From: Paguma larvata
Lineage: Eukaryota > Chordata > Mammalia > Carnivora > Viverridae
Assembly: GCA_030068075.1 (NCBI GenBank)
Contig: CM057825.1
Coordinates: forward strand, 82,723,123-82,787,122
Length of the DNA: 64,000 nt
Direction: 5' to 3'
Under the pieces are notes generated by a model. That model saw nothing but the letters and a program-made list of their open reading frames with translations, did no database searches and had not been told where the DNA came from. A program made the translations under genes and the position numbers. The first letter of the stretch is position 1. Each line of letters begins with the position of its first letter. Positions 11,034-22,025 of this stretch are shown one piece after another.

Positions 11034-11370
11034 TGTTTGTCCAGTATCTTTAAGGCTATATTTTGTCTTCTGTCAAAGCAATAACTTGTATTCAAAATTA
11101 TTGTTGTAGAACATTATAGATGTCTATATATGATGTAAAACATTAAATACATAAAACTTTTACAATCAAATAGTCAAAACATATAAAACCAAATATATAA
11201 AAACTCTTTAATTTCTTATCAAGTGACTAGTTCTAGAATTTATGAGTGATATCCATATGTACTGAATGATGGATATTTTTGTAAAAATGGCAATCACCTG
11301 TCTTACTTCAGTTGAAAGGTAACAATTGATCAATATGTATTTGGTAATTATTATTTGCCTGCATAGTTAG

Positions 11371-11564
11371 ACATTTTTTTTAATGTTTATTTATTTTGAG
11401 AGGGGGGAGGGCCAGAAAGAGAGAGGGAAAGAGAGAATCCCAAACAGGCTCTGTGCTAACAGTGCAGGTCCTGACATGGGGCTCGATCTCACGAAGTGTG
11501 AGATCATGACCTGAGCTGAAATCAGGAGTCAGATACTTAACTGACTGAGCCACCCAGGGGCCCC
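11371..11564 (-). mobile_element. CAN-SINE, older subtype, minus strand
   Basis: The head is 'actgactgagccacccaggg' at the right, preceded by 'gagctgaaatcaggagtcag', which is typical of older carnivore SINEC subfamilies. The body reads 'caggctctgtgctaacagtg'. I could not define a convincing target duplication, which fits greater age. Confidence 0.9.
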
Positions 11565-11579
11565 AGCCTTGCCATTCTT

Positions 11580-12017
11580 AACAGAGAAATATTCTCTGCT
11601 GACCGGGTTAGTCGTTTTGATTTGAGTTTAGTTTATCTTCGTAACTTATCTTGCCATTAGCAAGTCTGATGAGTAGTAGAGGCAGCGGGTGGGACGCAGT
11701 TAGAGGAAACTTCACGGAGTGAAGTTGCATTTACAAGTTTTCTCTTGTAATGATATTTTTTGTCTCTGAAAAATCACTTGCTGTGGCAGCCTGCTTACCC
11801 AAATATAAGTAACATCAGCCAGCCACTCCCAGGAAGGAGAGATGTGTCTTAAAAGAGCCCGTGATGGCATCCTCACGTCTCTCCCAGAGCTGGGAACTCA
11901 GGAGTGCCACATTGCACAGAAGCAAGCCTTCCCTGGAGAAAGGGTTGCACGGAGCTGTGACTCGATCCTCCTGATTACCGCGGTGGCTCTGAGTTGTGAA
12001 TGAGAACCGCCAAGAGG
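11580..12017. other. Unique DNA, no gene seen
   Basis: Moderate GC, no repeat recognised. A 78-codon minus-strand frame at 11815-12051 runs into the neighbouring transposon end and is not convincing as a gene. Confidence 0.45.
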
Positions 12018-12784
12018 CAGTGGTTCTCGAACATTTAGCCTCAGGATCCACTTACACTTTTAAGTTTATCAACGCCCCTTACAGAGCTTTCAATTATATG
12101 AATTATGTCTCTCAACATGGCATATTAGTTTTAAAAATAAAGACACTTTAAAGTACTTATTTAAAATAATATTAATGTTAAATGTGTTAACATTAATGAC
12201 ATATCTTAATAAAAATATATTTTTCAAAATAAAAAATGAGATGCATGACCTCCTTTACATTTAGCAAATATTTTTAATTATGACAAAAGACAGATAGAGT
12301 CTCATCTTGGCTCTGCATTTGGTCTCAGATGTGCAATTTCGGTTGAATTATATGAAGAAAATTCAACTTCTCCCAGCTAGGTAGTTGGAAAACAGAGATG
12401 CAATTTCAAAGTGTATATACATATTTTGGATGTATTTTGAAATAACAAAACCCAACAAGTAGTAGTTTCTTAAAAATGAGTCACAATGTGGACTCTAAAA
12501 CAATACCGGTTGTACTCTCTTATGTTAATACCATTTGATCTACCATGGATTTTGGATGAAAATTTTACCCATGATTCTGTAATATCGAGTATCAGTCCTC
12601 TGGAAAATAGCGGTTCGCTGACTCATGCAGGTCTCCACAATGCACATAGAAAACTATGCGGTACTTTCGTGAGAGAACAAAAGTTAAAAAGTCAAGTAAT
12701 GTCTGAGCATCATTTCAAAAATTGTTTTTGCCTCACAGACAACCTGGAGAGGATCTCAGGGCGGCCACACTTTTAGAATCATTG
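12018..12784 (+). mobile_element. Non-autonomous hAT (Charlie/MER1-like) DNA transposon, full length
   Basis: The element begins 'cagtggttctcgaac' and ends with the complement of 'caatgattctaaaag'. These are terminal inverted repeats of the hAT-Charlie type. The flanking 8-bp target duplication is 'ccaagagg' at 12010-12017 and 'ccatgagg' at 12785-12792 (7 of 8 bases), as expected for hAT. The interior ('atttagcctcaggatccact', 'gagaggatctcagggcggcc') matches my memory of a common mammalian MER1-type element. It is AT-rich and has no transposase frame, so it needed a transposase in trans and is now a fossil. The exact subfamily name is not assigned. Confidence 0.88.
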
Positions 12785-12792
12785 CCATGAGG

Positions 12793-13627
12793 GAAAGGAC
12801 AAGTGCGACTTAGAGACCAACCCTCAACATCAGAGACCAGAGCACCGACTATCATAAGTACATGGATAATAAAAACCAGTGAAGGGAATGAGTGCAAAAC
12901 TCTCGCTGAGAAGACAGCTGGTTCTCAGTTGCCTTGTAGGAATGGGGATCTCATGTTGTCTCATCTAATTGTTAAAGACAAATCAGAAACCTGAACTTCT
13001 ATGAGAAATCTGATTTTTAAATGTTGTTTAATGTATGGACTAACACTTAATGAGCCAAGTAGAATCCTCCTGTGGATATAGAGCGTCAGATAGTCGGGGA
13101 CATGTGGTGGACAGTGCTGTCTGTACACTGTATGTGCCTAAAGCCTGAAGTCATCTAGGAAGCTGGAGAAAGCACCTAAGAGCTGTAAACTTCCAAGACC
13201 TTGGTGCCCCTACTCTGGATATTTCTTAGTTGATGTGGGAATGTGCAGGAATCATGAGGGGGTGGAATCTAACTCCTAAGTCTGAAAAGGCATCATGATG
13301 GCAGCGGACGAAGGTACTACAAATTACGTGGGACCGATTTCCAATGGGGAAATGTATGCTGGAGTCAAAACAAGCATGGCAGAAAACTGGGCCCATGCAA
13401 GGACAGTTGGTTTCTTCACAAGTCTTTCTGACTGGCATTTGAAAGACAGGTTTTTACAGACTGAGTAAGCTCTGGGGGTTCATAGATGATTTGAGAGGGG
13501 GGGCACTAAAATAATAATAGTGCCCTGCCAGTTTAGGTAGGTGGGAATCTGTGAAATAATTATTTCAATGTAACAAAGAGATGACTCCCTAACTGATACT
13601 CAAGCTTGGGAAGCGTTTATACTGGCA
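12793..13627. other. Unique DNA, no gene seen
   Basis: Bases 12793-13480 are GC-richer than the regional mean but show no repeat I recognise. The short open frames (63 and 70 codons) lack any supporting feature. Confidence 0.45.
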
Positions 13628-13990
13628 TAATTCATATTTATATTATATTTATATTTATTTATGTATACTATAAATATCTAAATATATTACATTTAAACAA
13701 TAATAAACATATTATTTCATAATTATGTATTTCATAATTTGTTTATATTTATTATTTAAATGTATTTAATAATTATGTATACAGTAATTATTTTATAAAC
13801 TATATATTACCTGTAACCTATATGTTAATATAAATATATTTATATTCATATAGCTTGCATTATACAGTGTGCATGTTTATGTGTAATTTATTATATGTTT
13901 TATATTATTAAAAGAATAAAGTATTTATTATATAGAGATATATTTATATAGACTACAAATACATTTATATATGTATATTCCCTAAAAACT
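13628..13990. repeat. AT-rich low-complexity tract
   Basis: About 360 bp of nearly pure A/T, with irregular 'atttata' and 'tatat' words and frequent short palindromes. It separates the unique block on the left from the MLT1-like LTR on the right. Confidence 0.9.
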
Positions 13991-14034
13991 GCAGAAACAA
14001 AAGAAAAAATAGCTTATGTGACTATATTGATTCA

Positions 14035-14888
14035 GTCATTAGTCTCCCAAAATGACCCCAAATAATTCTACCTTAGCTGTGCGTATGCCTCTCTTCTCAT
14101 CAAGAGCTGTCCCCTCTCAGGGCTCCTGGGTGGCTCAGTCAGTTAGCCATCCAACTCTTGGTTTCTCAGATCATGATCTCACGATTTGTGAGCCATGCTG
14201 TCAGTGCAAAGCCTGCTTGGGATTTTCTCTCTCTCTCTCTTTCTCTCTCTCATTCTGCCTTTCCCCTTTCTCTCTCTTTCTCTTTCAAAATAAGTATAAA
14301 TAAATATTAAAAAAAGAAAGAGGTGTCCCCTCTCACCGCACCACAGCTGAGCCAGGGGCTGTGGCAGAATGGTGCTGCAGGACTGCTGAGACCAGGTCTT
14401 AAGCCTGAGACTTGTACCTTGGCCTCTTGGAATGCTCAGAGTAAACCAGCTGCTCTCTGAAGCCTGCGTACCCTGAGATCACCACGCTGGGAGGAAGCCA
14501 ATCTAGCCACATGGAGAGGCCACATAGAGAAGGATGCCCGCCCTGTTTAGAGCTCCTGTGGCCATCCAGGCCCAGACACCAGAAGTGCGTGGGAAAAACA
14601 CATAGGGTATTTCAGCCCCAGTCAGTCCCAGGCAGAGAATAACCAAGGAACTGAGCAAACAGCCAGAACTGAGGGCTCATATATGTGTCGTGGACAAGTT
14701 ATCACAACCATCTCAGTTGTGCAAATTGGCCACACTGAAGCTGTGAGTATCATGGAGCAGAGATATTCTCTTCTGTCTGCACCTACCTGAATTCCTGACC
14801 ACAGTATCACCAGCATAATAAAACAGGTTGTTTTATGGACCTGAATTCTTGAGTACTTTGGTGCACATCAATAGATAACTAAAATAAC
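14035..14888 (+). mobile_element. MLT1-like (ERVL-MaLR) LTR split by a CAN-SINE
   Basis: The left part reads 'ccaaataattctaccttagc' and 'cctctcttctcatcaagagc'. After the SINE the right part reads 'cacatggagaggccacatag', 'catggagcagagatattctc', 'attcctgaccacagtatcac' and ends 'catcaatagataactaaaat'. These follow an MLT1 LTR in order. A conserved LTR polyadenylation signal 'aataaa' is at 14817-14822. It is a solo LTR with no viral genes. Confidence 0.8.
14120..14317 (+). mobile_element. CAN-SINE, plus strand, inserted in the MLT1-like LTR
   Basis: The element has head 'ctcctgggtggctcagtcag', body 'catgctgtcagtgcaaagcc', a CT-rich stretch and an A-rich tail. The flanking duplication is 17 of 18 bases: 'aagagctgtcccctctca' at 14102-14119 and 'aagaggtgtcccctctca' at 14318-14335. 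Confidence 0.94.
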
Positions 14889-14904
14889 TATGTTTCAATT
14901 AGTA

Positions 14905-15150
14905 CTTACTGTATACTGTACATAAGCCATGACCTTTGATTCATTCAGAACTATTGTAATGTAAATACAATTATTTCTACTTTAATTTGTGGAAGCAGAA
15001 TCAGAAGGTACCTCCTATTTTGGGACACATTCCCTGTAATTTGTTCAAAGTCACACAACGATGAAGTAGTGACTGGAGCCTAGCTTCTTTGGGATCGGTG
15101 GTCCTAGGCTTTACACATAACTCCCTCTCTACTCAATTTCATAATCTCAG
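14905..15150 (-). mobile_element. MIR SINE fossil, minus strand
   Basis: The core 'gttcaaagtcacacaacgat' then 'gaagtagtgactggagccta' corresponds to the reversed MIR core (CAAGGTCACACAGCTAGTAAGTGGCAGAGCC). The flanking 'ttgattcattcagaactatt' and 'tggtcctaggctttacacat' fit the outer MIR regions. It is ancient and diverged. Confidence 0.72.
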
Positions 15151-15659
15151 GTTTAGTACAAAACATGGATAACATTCCATTTGTGAAACAATAGGAGGAA
15201 AGAACACATCATAGATGTACATTTTTCTTCCATAAATCTTACGCCCGTCTTAAAATCAAAAATGTTTTTGACGTAAGAGTACAAGCCAGCCATTAGGTGT
15301 GGGTGTAATTTAATTTCCATTATACATATACACACACATACGAAAGCATATAAATATAAATAAATATGCATATATACATATTTTGAATATATAAATGTTC
15401 TAAAAATATTATGTATGTATATGTTCAAAAGTATAGTCAAGAGTTTAGCAACAGTTATTTTTGTTATTGGCTGAACAGACATCACTTTTAAATTGTGTAT
15501 AGATAAAAGGATGATTTAGAATAATTGCCATTTGTCTATATGTTCTAATAGTGAGCTTGCTTGTTTTTTTCCTACCCTCCATATCTCTCCTTAGAAAATA
15601 CTCACAAGAGTACTTGACTCTAGTAAAACAAGTAATTTCTATCAAAAAAGGGATTTTTT

Positions 15660-15882
15660 AAAATTTAAGTTTTTTTTTTTTAAACATTTTTTATTATTGA
15701 GAGACAGAGCATGAGCATGAGCATAGGTGGGGCAGAGAGAGTGGGAGACACAGAATCCGAAGCAGGCTCCAGGCTCTGAGCTGTCAGCACAGAGCCTGAC
15801 ATTGGGCTCAAACCCACAAACCACGAGATCATGACCCGAGTCAAAGTCAGACGTTTAACCAACTGAGCAACTGAGGTGCCCC
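15660..15882 (-). mobile_element. CAN-SINE (SINEC, felid type), minus strand, inserted at the tail of a second SINE
   Basis: The element has head 'accaactgagcaactgaggt' on the right, body 'ctctgagctgtcagcacaga' and a T-rich tail on the left. The 11-bp duplication 'agggatttttt' (15649-15659 and 15883-15893) overlaps the T-run that is the tail of the neighbouring SINE at 15894-16090. This copy therefore landed later, at the tail boundary of the older one. Confidence 0.93.
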
Positions 15883-15893
15883 AGGGATTTTTT

Positions 15894-16090
15894 TTTTTTT
15901 TTTTTTGAAGAGAGAGAGAGATGCAAGCTAGAGAGTAGGCAGAGGGAGAGGAAGAGAGAGAGAGAATCTGAAGCAGGCTCCATGCTGGGTGCAGAGCCTG
16001 ATATGGGGCTCAATCCCAGTACCCTGGGACCATGACCTGAGAACAAAACCAGATCAGGCGCTCAACTGGTTGAGCCACCCAGGAGTCCCC
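15894..16090 (-). mobile_element. CAN-SINE, older subtype, minus strand
   Basis: The head is at the right ('actggttgagccacccagga'), with 'accagatcaggcgctcaact' next to it, a body with a short 'catgctgggtgcagagcctg' and a GA-rich stretch. The T-rich tail (15888 onwards) was hit by the SINE at 15660-15882. The body deletion and sequence mark a different, older subfamily than its neighbour. Confidence 0.92.
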
Positions 16091-17674
16091 CCAAAAGATA
16101 TATTCTTTTTAATTTTTAAAATTTCACCCTAACTCACAACTTTCCAATGCTGATAACTATGCTTTTCATTATACACCATAGAATGGCCTAGAAAATAGTC
16201 CTTTATCTCCATACCTTGTGGAGGAAAATTGCTGCTTTTATTTGGAACTGCTATTTAAATAATATCGACTTTACTCCTTTTGATGCAGAGAGCTATTTGC
16301 TCACCAAAATATCTTTTCTTATTCTTCAGAGTAATAGAAACATAGCCCCTAGCTTCCCAGGGGTCTTTCATTGAATTTTTTCCCTTGTATTTTCCTACGT
16401 CCTTTGCACCTATGTATGACTATAAGATTGAGTTGTAACAATGTGAACAGAAGTAACTTGTGCCATTTCCATGTCTGGGCCTATGAACAGGAGTCACCTC
16501 TACTCTTTTCCTTCTTCCCATGAGCACATTCATGTCAACTTGAGCCACGCAGATCAGGACAATAACTAGGGGTAGGTGAATAGTAAGACACAAGAAGGCC
16601 TGACCTTGGAAAGTAGTGTGGAGCAGGGCTAGGCTACCAAACAGAAATTTTCCCTATAGCATTAGATGCTATTACATAAAAGGCAACACACTCAGGTCTC
16701 TAGAACCATTGCAGTTTTTAGTCCCTTTCTAATAATACCAGTGAAGTCTTCAGCCTAATTAATACATTCCCACTATTCTTTCCAAATTAGCTATGAAAAA
16801 TACGCTTGGGAAACATCATTACATATGATCCTTAAGGGAACCCTCTTTGTGCATGACCTGTGTATCCATATAACAAAGTTGGGGCAAACTGATCAACTCC
16901 AAGGTGTTACTGATTAAAATGCAGCCACTCAAAACTAAACTATTCTGTGTGATTTGTTTTTTCATTTTGAGGGTGTCTGCCCATCCAAAGGATAATGAGC
17001 TATATACGCTGATATTAATTAACTATTTTCAATACATTTTTATTGAGCATTAAGGGTGTTATTGAAGAAAGTATGACAAAAATCACTCTAGCGGTTTTGT
17101 CTATTTTCTATCCCCTTCCAAATAAACCTGTATTCAAAAGAATTGATCTCCCATAGGCAGATCTGTGATCTGCCTGACTTTGTGCAGAAGATTACAACCT
17201 TAAAATATCATGGTAGCATATGATGCTTTATATTTCAAAAGCAAAGCTGACTGAAGAAAGTACATTTATCCTTCTGAGATGGGTTTGACAGGGTTGATGG
17301 GATGTTGGCGTGAAGGGTTGGGATTTTTCCTTCCCTACCTTGGTTAGCAGTCAGTTTTTCTCAGCCTATTAACTGGCTCCACTGCCAGCCGTTCGTCTAA
17401 GGACACTTCAACCTGAGTGAGCACACTTCGTCTGTAAACATTTAGGAGAAGACTAGAAATAAGAGTGCTCATTTCTACATCCAACAGAAAGATCTGGTAG
17501 CATCATGGAAGACTATATTATGTTTGGTAATATAATATTGTAAATTAAAACAGATTTTCAAAATTGCTTTGCTCAACTACATGCTTGGGATTTTTTACCG
17601 TAACTCAAACGATCCTTTTTTTTTTTTTAATAAGTAAGAAGGATTGTATCATGAATCATTGATCTACCGTACTC
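16091..17674. other. Unique non-coding DNA
   Basis: About 1.6 kb with no recognised repeat or gene. No open frame of note occurs in it. Confidence 0.5.
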
Positions 17675-17815
17675 TAGGTGACTTATAGGCATGATCTCAT
17701 TTGGTCACCATCATTCTATGATGTCACTATAGCTCTATTACGTAGGTAAGTAAAAAGAACACTGGGTTATGTGACTCAACAAAGTCATGCTGGTAAGATG
17801 TGAGGTCAGAATAAT
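17675..17815 (-). mobile_element. MIR SINE fossil, minus strand
   Basis: The order 'atgatctcatttggtcacca', 'gctctattacgtaggtaagt', 'caacaaagtcatgctggtaa' and 'gatgtgaggtcagaataatg' follows the reversed MIR (TTATCTCATTTAATCCTCAC ... AGGTCACACAGCTGGTAAG ... GGCAGAGCTGGGATT). Confidence 0.72.
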
Positions 17816-17975
17816 GCCCCAGAAATGTATGGTAGTTTCCACACTAACTCCAAGTAGTTAATTAAACAATAAAATCAACCCTATACATAAGCAACATTTT
17901 TAAGAATACATCAGTCACTCTGGATGGTACTTTACATTATATCATATTGTTTCTCAGTTACTAAAATAATTTACA

Positions 17976-18008
17976 GTTTTTAAAAGTTTTTTTTTTTTAT
18001 TTATTTTG

Positions 18009-18039
<31 letters not shown>

Positions 18040-18203
18040 GAGTATGGGGGAGGGGAAGACAGAGAGGGAGAGAGAGAATCCCAATCAGGCTCTATACGGT
18101 CCACATAAAGCCTGACTTGGGACTTGATCCCATTAACCGGGAGATCATGACCTGAGCCAAAATCGAGTTGGACCCTAAACTAGCAGAGCCACCCTGGTGC
18201 CCC
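17976..18203 (-). mobile_element. CAN-SINE, older subtype, minus strand, TSD present
   Basis: The right end carries 'agcagagccaccctggtgcc', with an expanded (GA)n stretch at 18009-18043 and a T-rich tail. The flanking duplication is 'taaaataatttaca' at 17962-17975 and 'taaaatgatttaca' at 18204-18217 (13 of 14). Confidence 0.94.
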
Positions 18204-18217
18204 TAAAATGATTTACA

Positions 18218-18954
18218 TTTAACAAATTTCCTGAGATGTTCTCAATCTAAGAATTTTACCTTTCTATCAACCTGACCTGTTCAATGTACTCACATTTTCT
18301 GGCCCTGCAGTACCTCTTAACTGCAGATAAACTTCTGGAACTCTGGCATTCCTCTGTCTATGAACTCTAGCAAGCTGTGCCCACTCCCCTGCCTTCAAAC
18401 ACACCGCTTTCATTTCTCCGATAATTGCTCTTCTATCAAATAGAGCCCTAAAGTTTCTTGTTCTCCCGTTTCATTGGTTGATCTTTCCTTTTTTTCCATG
18501 GACTTCTTAGCTAGACTCCATGGTGCCAAACTGGAAAAACCCTCTCGCCATTTTCAATGGCTATTGATTCTTCATTATTCTATATTTATCCCTTTATAGT
18601 GCCCGTTAAACAAATTCTGAACATGATTTGGTTCTACAGTCAGTATTTCTTCTTCCTACACTTGGATAATGAGTTCTGCTACAGGAAACCCCAGAACTTC
18701 TTAACTTATCCTAAACAAATTCATTGGTCTTGATTCTATTTGATCTCTTAGCACTCAAGACTCTTTACTTGTTCTTGGTCTCGGTCACCTATTTTCCCGA
18801 CTAGATGCTCCAAATCTTTATATCTTTCTTCAACTCTCTGGTCAACACTTTCTCCATAAGTCTCAGAGTGACATATTTGATAAATTCGAGGCTATGATAT
18901 GAGAACTACATCAACATATGCACCCCCCCGCGTTTACAAATATGTTCCTGTTTC
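18218..18954. other. Non-coding DNA, possibly an old LINE fossil
   Basis: The plus strand is C/T-rich with little G, as in degraded L2-type LINE ORFs, but I could not anchor it to a family. No gene is visible. Confidence 0.3.
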
Positions 18955-19100
18955 TGTTCTGTGAGGGGTTACTTCTGAGATGGTTCCTAATGATGCCTGC
19001 CTCGTGTTATTCAGGCTATTGTGCGACCTCCTCCCTTCGTGTGTGGGATGAACCTAATAACACCTCTACAGAAGAGAACATGACGAAAGTGATACGGTGA
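18955..19100 (+). mobile_element. MLT1-like (ERVL-MaLR) LTR 5' fragment
   Basis: The order 'gagatggttcctaatgatgc', 'ctgcctcgtgttattcaggc', 'gtgtgggatgaacctaataa' and 'catgacgaaagtgatacggt' mirrors the MLT1 5' region (AGATGGCCCCCAATGAT, CCTGGTATTCA, AATAGAATATGGCGGAAGTGATGG). The rest of the LTR is not visible to the right, so this is a truncated fossil. Confidence 0.65.
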
Positions 19101-20264
19101 TTATAATGCATAATACATGTTATATATAATCATGTGACATATGATTACACATTAATATATCAGAAAAATGCATTCTAATGTTTTAATATGTAGTATGTTA
19201 ATATAAATAAAAGGCAAAAAATATATCAACTTTAATGTTTGAAGTACAAAAGCTACAAAACTAAAACATTTTAAGAATGAACATTTTTTTCTTTTCAATG
19301 GGCAAGACACTCCAATGTGTGTGTCAAATATTCCCTTGGTCTGGTTTGCGCAGCTGAGGTGGAAGGGTTTCAGAATCCAGACAAATTATCGATAGGTCAA
19401 TGAAAACAGCAGGAAGATTTGCAGATTTAGATAGAGTTTTGATTTTGCTACCAAAAATAAAGTGCAGAAGTGTTCTAAGAGCATCCTTGACCAACAGAAT
19501 ATGTCCTTGCTGAAGCAGGTGGTCCGAAGCAGGATCACCCACAGCATTCAAGATACAGACATGGGGCACACAAATGTTCAGGCCGTACCTGACGGAAATG
19601 GTGAGACTGCTCTGCCTCAGGTCCCTGGCAGACTAGTGTTTCATCCATTTCAACTCTTCCCACGCCATTCTTCAAGGGTGATTTTTACCACCTTAAAATA
19701 AACTATAAATGCTGCTTCTTTTATTAGGTGACATTAAAACAAAAACAATTCCCTACTGTTTGGAGAAAATTGTTGGGAGGTAAGAGGAAGAATATGTCCA
19801 AGTTATTTCAGCTAGTGCTACACACCTGTGTCCTTATAAGCTGAGCAGAAAAACCGGCCTATTAAAGAAATATTTTCCATGACGTCCTTAACCTCTTTTT
19901 AAATAATTAGGATGCCATCTATGATTCGTCTCCTCCTTTACAATTTGTCCCTGTCCGTTTACTAGTTCTCTAAAGTGTGTGAGCATTTAATAAATGACTG
20001 ATGCTCACAAAACACATTGGACACCTTTCCCTGGAGACATCGATAGTCATAAAACAGTCTTGAAATAACTCAGTTAATGCCTGCTGCCTATGCATGGTCC
20101 AGACAGAGGACCTTCAGGCTTAGAGATCAGAGAGACTGTCCCTGGAAGTTGAAGAACAGAAGCACCTGCTTGCAAATCCATAAAATGCAATAGCATAGGA
20201 TGGTTTATCCTTTCTCTTTTGCTTCTCCTTAGTTATTAAGCAAAAACCCTGAAGAAAGGTAATA
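19101..20264. other. Unique DNA including an unassigned frame-rich patch at 19324-19701
   Basis: Overlapping open frames exist on both strands (minus 19324-19569, 81 codons; plus 19462-19701, 79 codons). Neither matches a protein I know, and no splice or poly(A) context decides between them. The patch is more GC-rich than its AT-rich surroundings. No repeat family was recognised. Confidence 0.35.
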
Positions 20265-20450
20265 TAACTTAAAGGCAAGAATATTGGCCACAGTCCTAGA
20301 CAACCTGAGTTCTTCCCTCTATGGTTTTGAGCATTTCAATTGTTGAATCTGTAAAATGGGGGCTATAACACCTATTTTGCAAAGGATCCATGAATAATAT
20401 ATAAAATATATGCATAGTGGCCATCACAGGCTGTGTTCTCTTTAAATCAA
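20265..20450 (+). mobile_element. MIR SINE fossil, plus strand
   Basis: 'tagacaacctgagttcttcc', 'gaatctgtaaaatgggggct', 'ataacacctattttgcaaag' and 'gatccatgaataatatataa' match the MIR plus-strand order (CTCATCTGTAAAATGGGGATAATA ... ACCTACCTCATAGG ... GAGGATTAAATGAGATAATATA). Confidence 0.8.
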
Positions 20451-20848
20451 AGCTATTTATTTTCTTGACGCAATTGCGTTTTTAGATAGGAAATGTAGAA
20501 AAAGCCCAAAGTGGAAACGTGTCCTTAACTGTAACTAGAAAAGCTTTTGTTATCTAAGTATCCATCATTTGTCGCACTAACCCATTAGGATGTTCTTACA
20601 AATAGATGTATTAACTGAGTGTGAGATGGATCATAGATACTTAATCATGGCTTACAGCCGGCGAATAAAACCTGAAGAATCTGTACTCCGCCTTTCCCCT
20701 CGGAGTCACTTCTGCATTATTTAGGGGTCAGAAGAGAGGCTACCAGGACACAGGATGCTCTGGGCCTTCTCTGATCTGGGTTTTGTCAGGGCTAAAATTG
20801 TTATGGCATGAAAAGCACATTTCTCCTGAACTCACAGTCCTTTTTTAT

Positions 20849-20880
20849 TCAAAAAAAAAAAAAAAAAAAAGGAAAAAAAG
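20849..20880. repeat. Poly(A) tract
   Basis: About 20 A, two G, then seven more A. No SINE or L1 body is attached on either side, so this is a simple tract and not a retroposon tail. Confidence 0.85.
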
Positions 20881-20929
20881 AATTACTATAGTTCCTTTAA
20901 TGATTGTGGAAAATAGTGCATTTTGTTGC

Positions 20930-21865
20930 AGAAAGTTAGACTATAGGAAGCTATAAAGAATAAAATAAACATCACCAACCAGAGAAAAATATTTGTTAAA
21001 ATCTTTTTTAAAATGTTTTCTTCCTCCATGTGGAGATATACTTATGTATATTTACTATCTACTATCTATCTATCCATACATGCATATACATAATTACATG
21101 TGTTCTAAACATATATGTATTCATACATTTAACAGAATATGATCATTTTACATTTATAAATTAACCATGAGAATTCCCTATAATATTTAATACTTTTAAA
21201 AATGATCACTCACTATTTTTACACTATTTTATGGTGTAGATATGTTAGCTCATTCCTGATTATTTAAGTGGGATATTTAAGTTCCTTAACACAACTATAA
21301 TTTATGCTGTGATTAATATCTATATGAAAACATCTCTGTGCATATCTCAATATTTCCAAAAATAAATATAATTACCGGATCAGAAAATAAAAGAAATTAA
21401 AAATAAATATTTACTAAGGATGTAATGCTTTGCATTTTATCCATAGCTCATTATTTGCATTTTAATATAAAAATTTTATATGCACATTGTCAAATATATT
21501 AATTAATTCGCCTTTAGTATTCTCCCTCTGTTTTATACTTAAACTTTCCTCTTTGAGTTTATACTTATTTTACAGTTTTATAAGCTGACTTATTTATAGT
21601 ATTGAATTTTATAAAATTTCTCAGAACCCCTGGCTATGACTTTTGTATTGCCATGAGATAGTAATCCAATATTCTTGGCATCAAAGACCAAATGAATTTC
21701 TTCAACACTAATGATGGACTAGAGCCTTTTTTTTTTAATTGATTTAGGTGTCCACTTTTATAATTTACTAATTTTTTTCTCTATCAGGACTTCTTTTTCC
21801 TCAGTGTGATTTGTTCTGTTGACCTATTGCTCTATGGAGTCATCTTTCTAATTATTAATTTTTTG
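20930..21865 (-). mobile_element. Ancient L1M-type LINE fragment, minus strand
   Basis: The plus strand shows 'gatatttaagttccttaaca', 'aaaacatctctgtgcatatc', 'caaaaataaatataattacc' and, further right, 'gttctgttgacctattgctc'. These are diverged forms of the reversed L1M 3' region (GACATTTAGGTTGTTTCCAA ... AACATCCTTGTACATA ... ATAAATTCCTAGAAGTGG) and of its ORF2 part. It is very AT-rich and has no open frame. It lies in the same orientation as the block at 23390-25235. Confidence 0.65.
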
Positions 21866-21879
21866 TTCACTTGTATAGA

Positions 21880-22025
21880 CCTCACTACCCAAAAAATGGT
21901 CAGCTGACTACCTGCCTCGCCATCATGGGAGCTTGTTAGAAATGCAGAATCACTGAACTACTCAATCAGAATCTCTACATTATTCATATACCTTCACGCT
22001 TGAGAAGAACTGGTACACAACAGTT
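21880..22025 (+). mobile_element. MER5A-like hAT-Charlie MITE
   Basis: The hallmark 'gggagcttgttagaaatgca' is present, followed by 'gaatcactgaactactcaat', 'cagaatctctacattattca' and 'cttgagaagaactggtacac'. This fits MER5A (GGGAGCTTGTTAGAAATGCAGA ... ACTGAATCAGAA ... TTTGAGAACCACTG). The terminal repeats are eroded. Confidence 0.8.
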
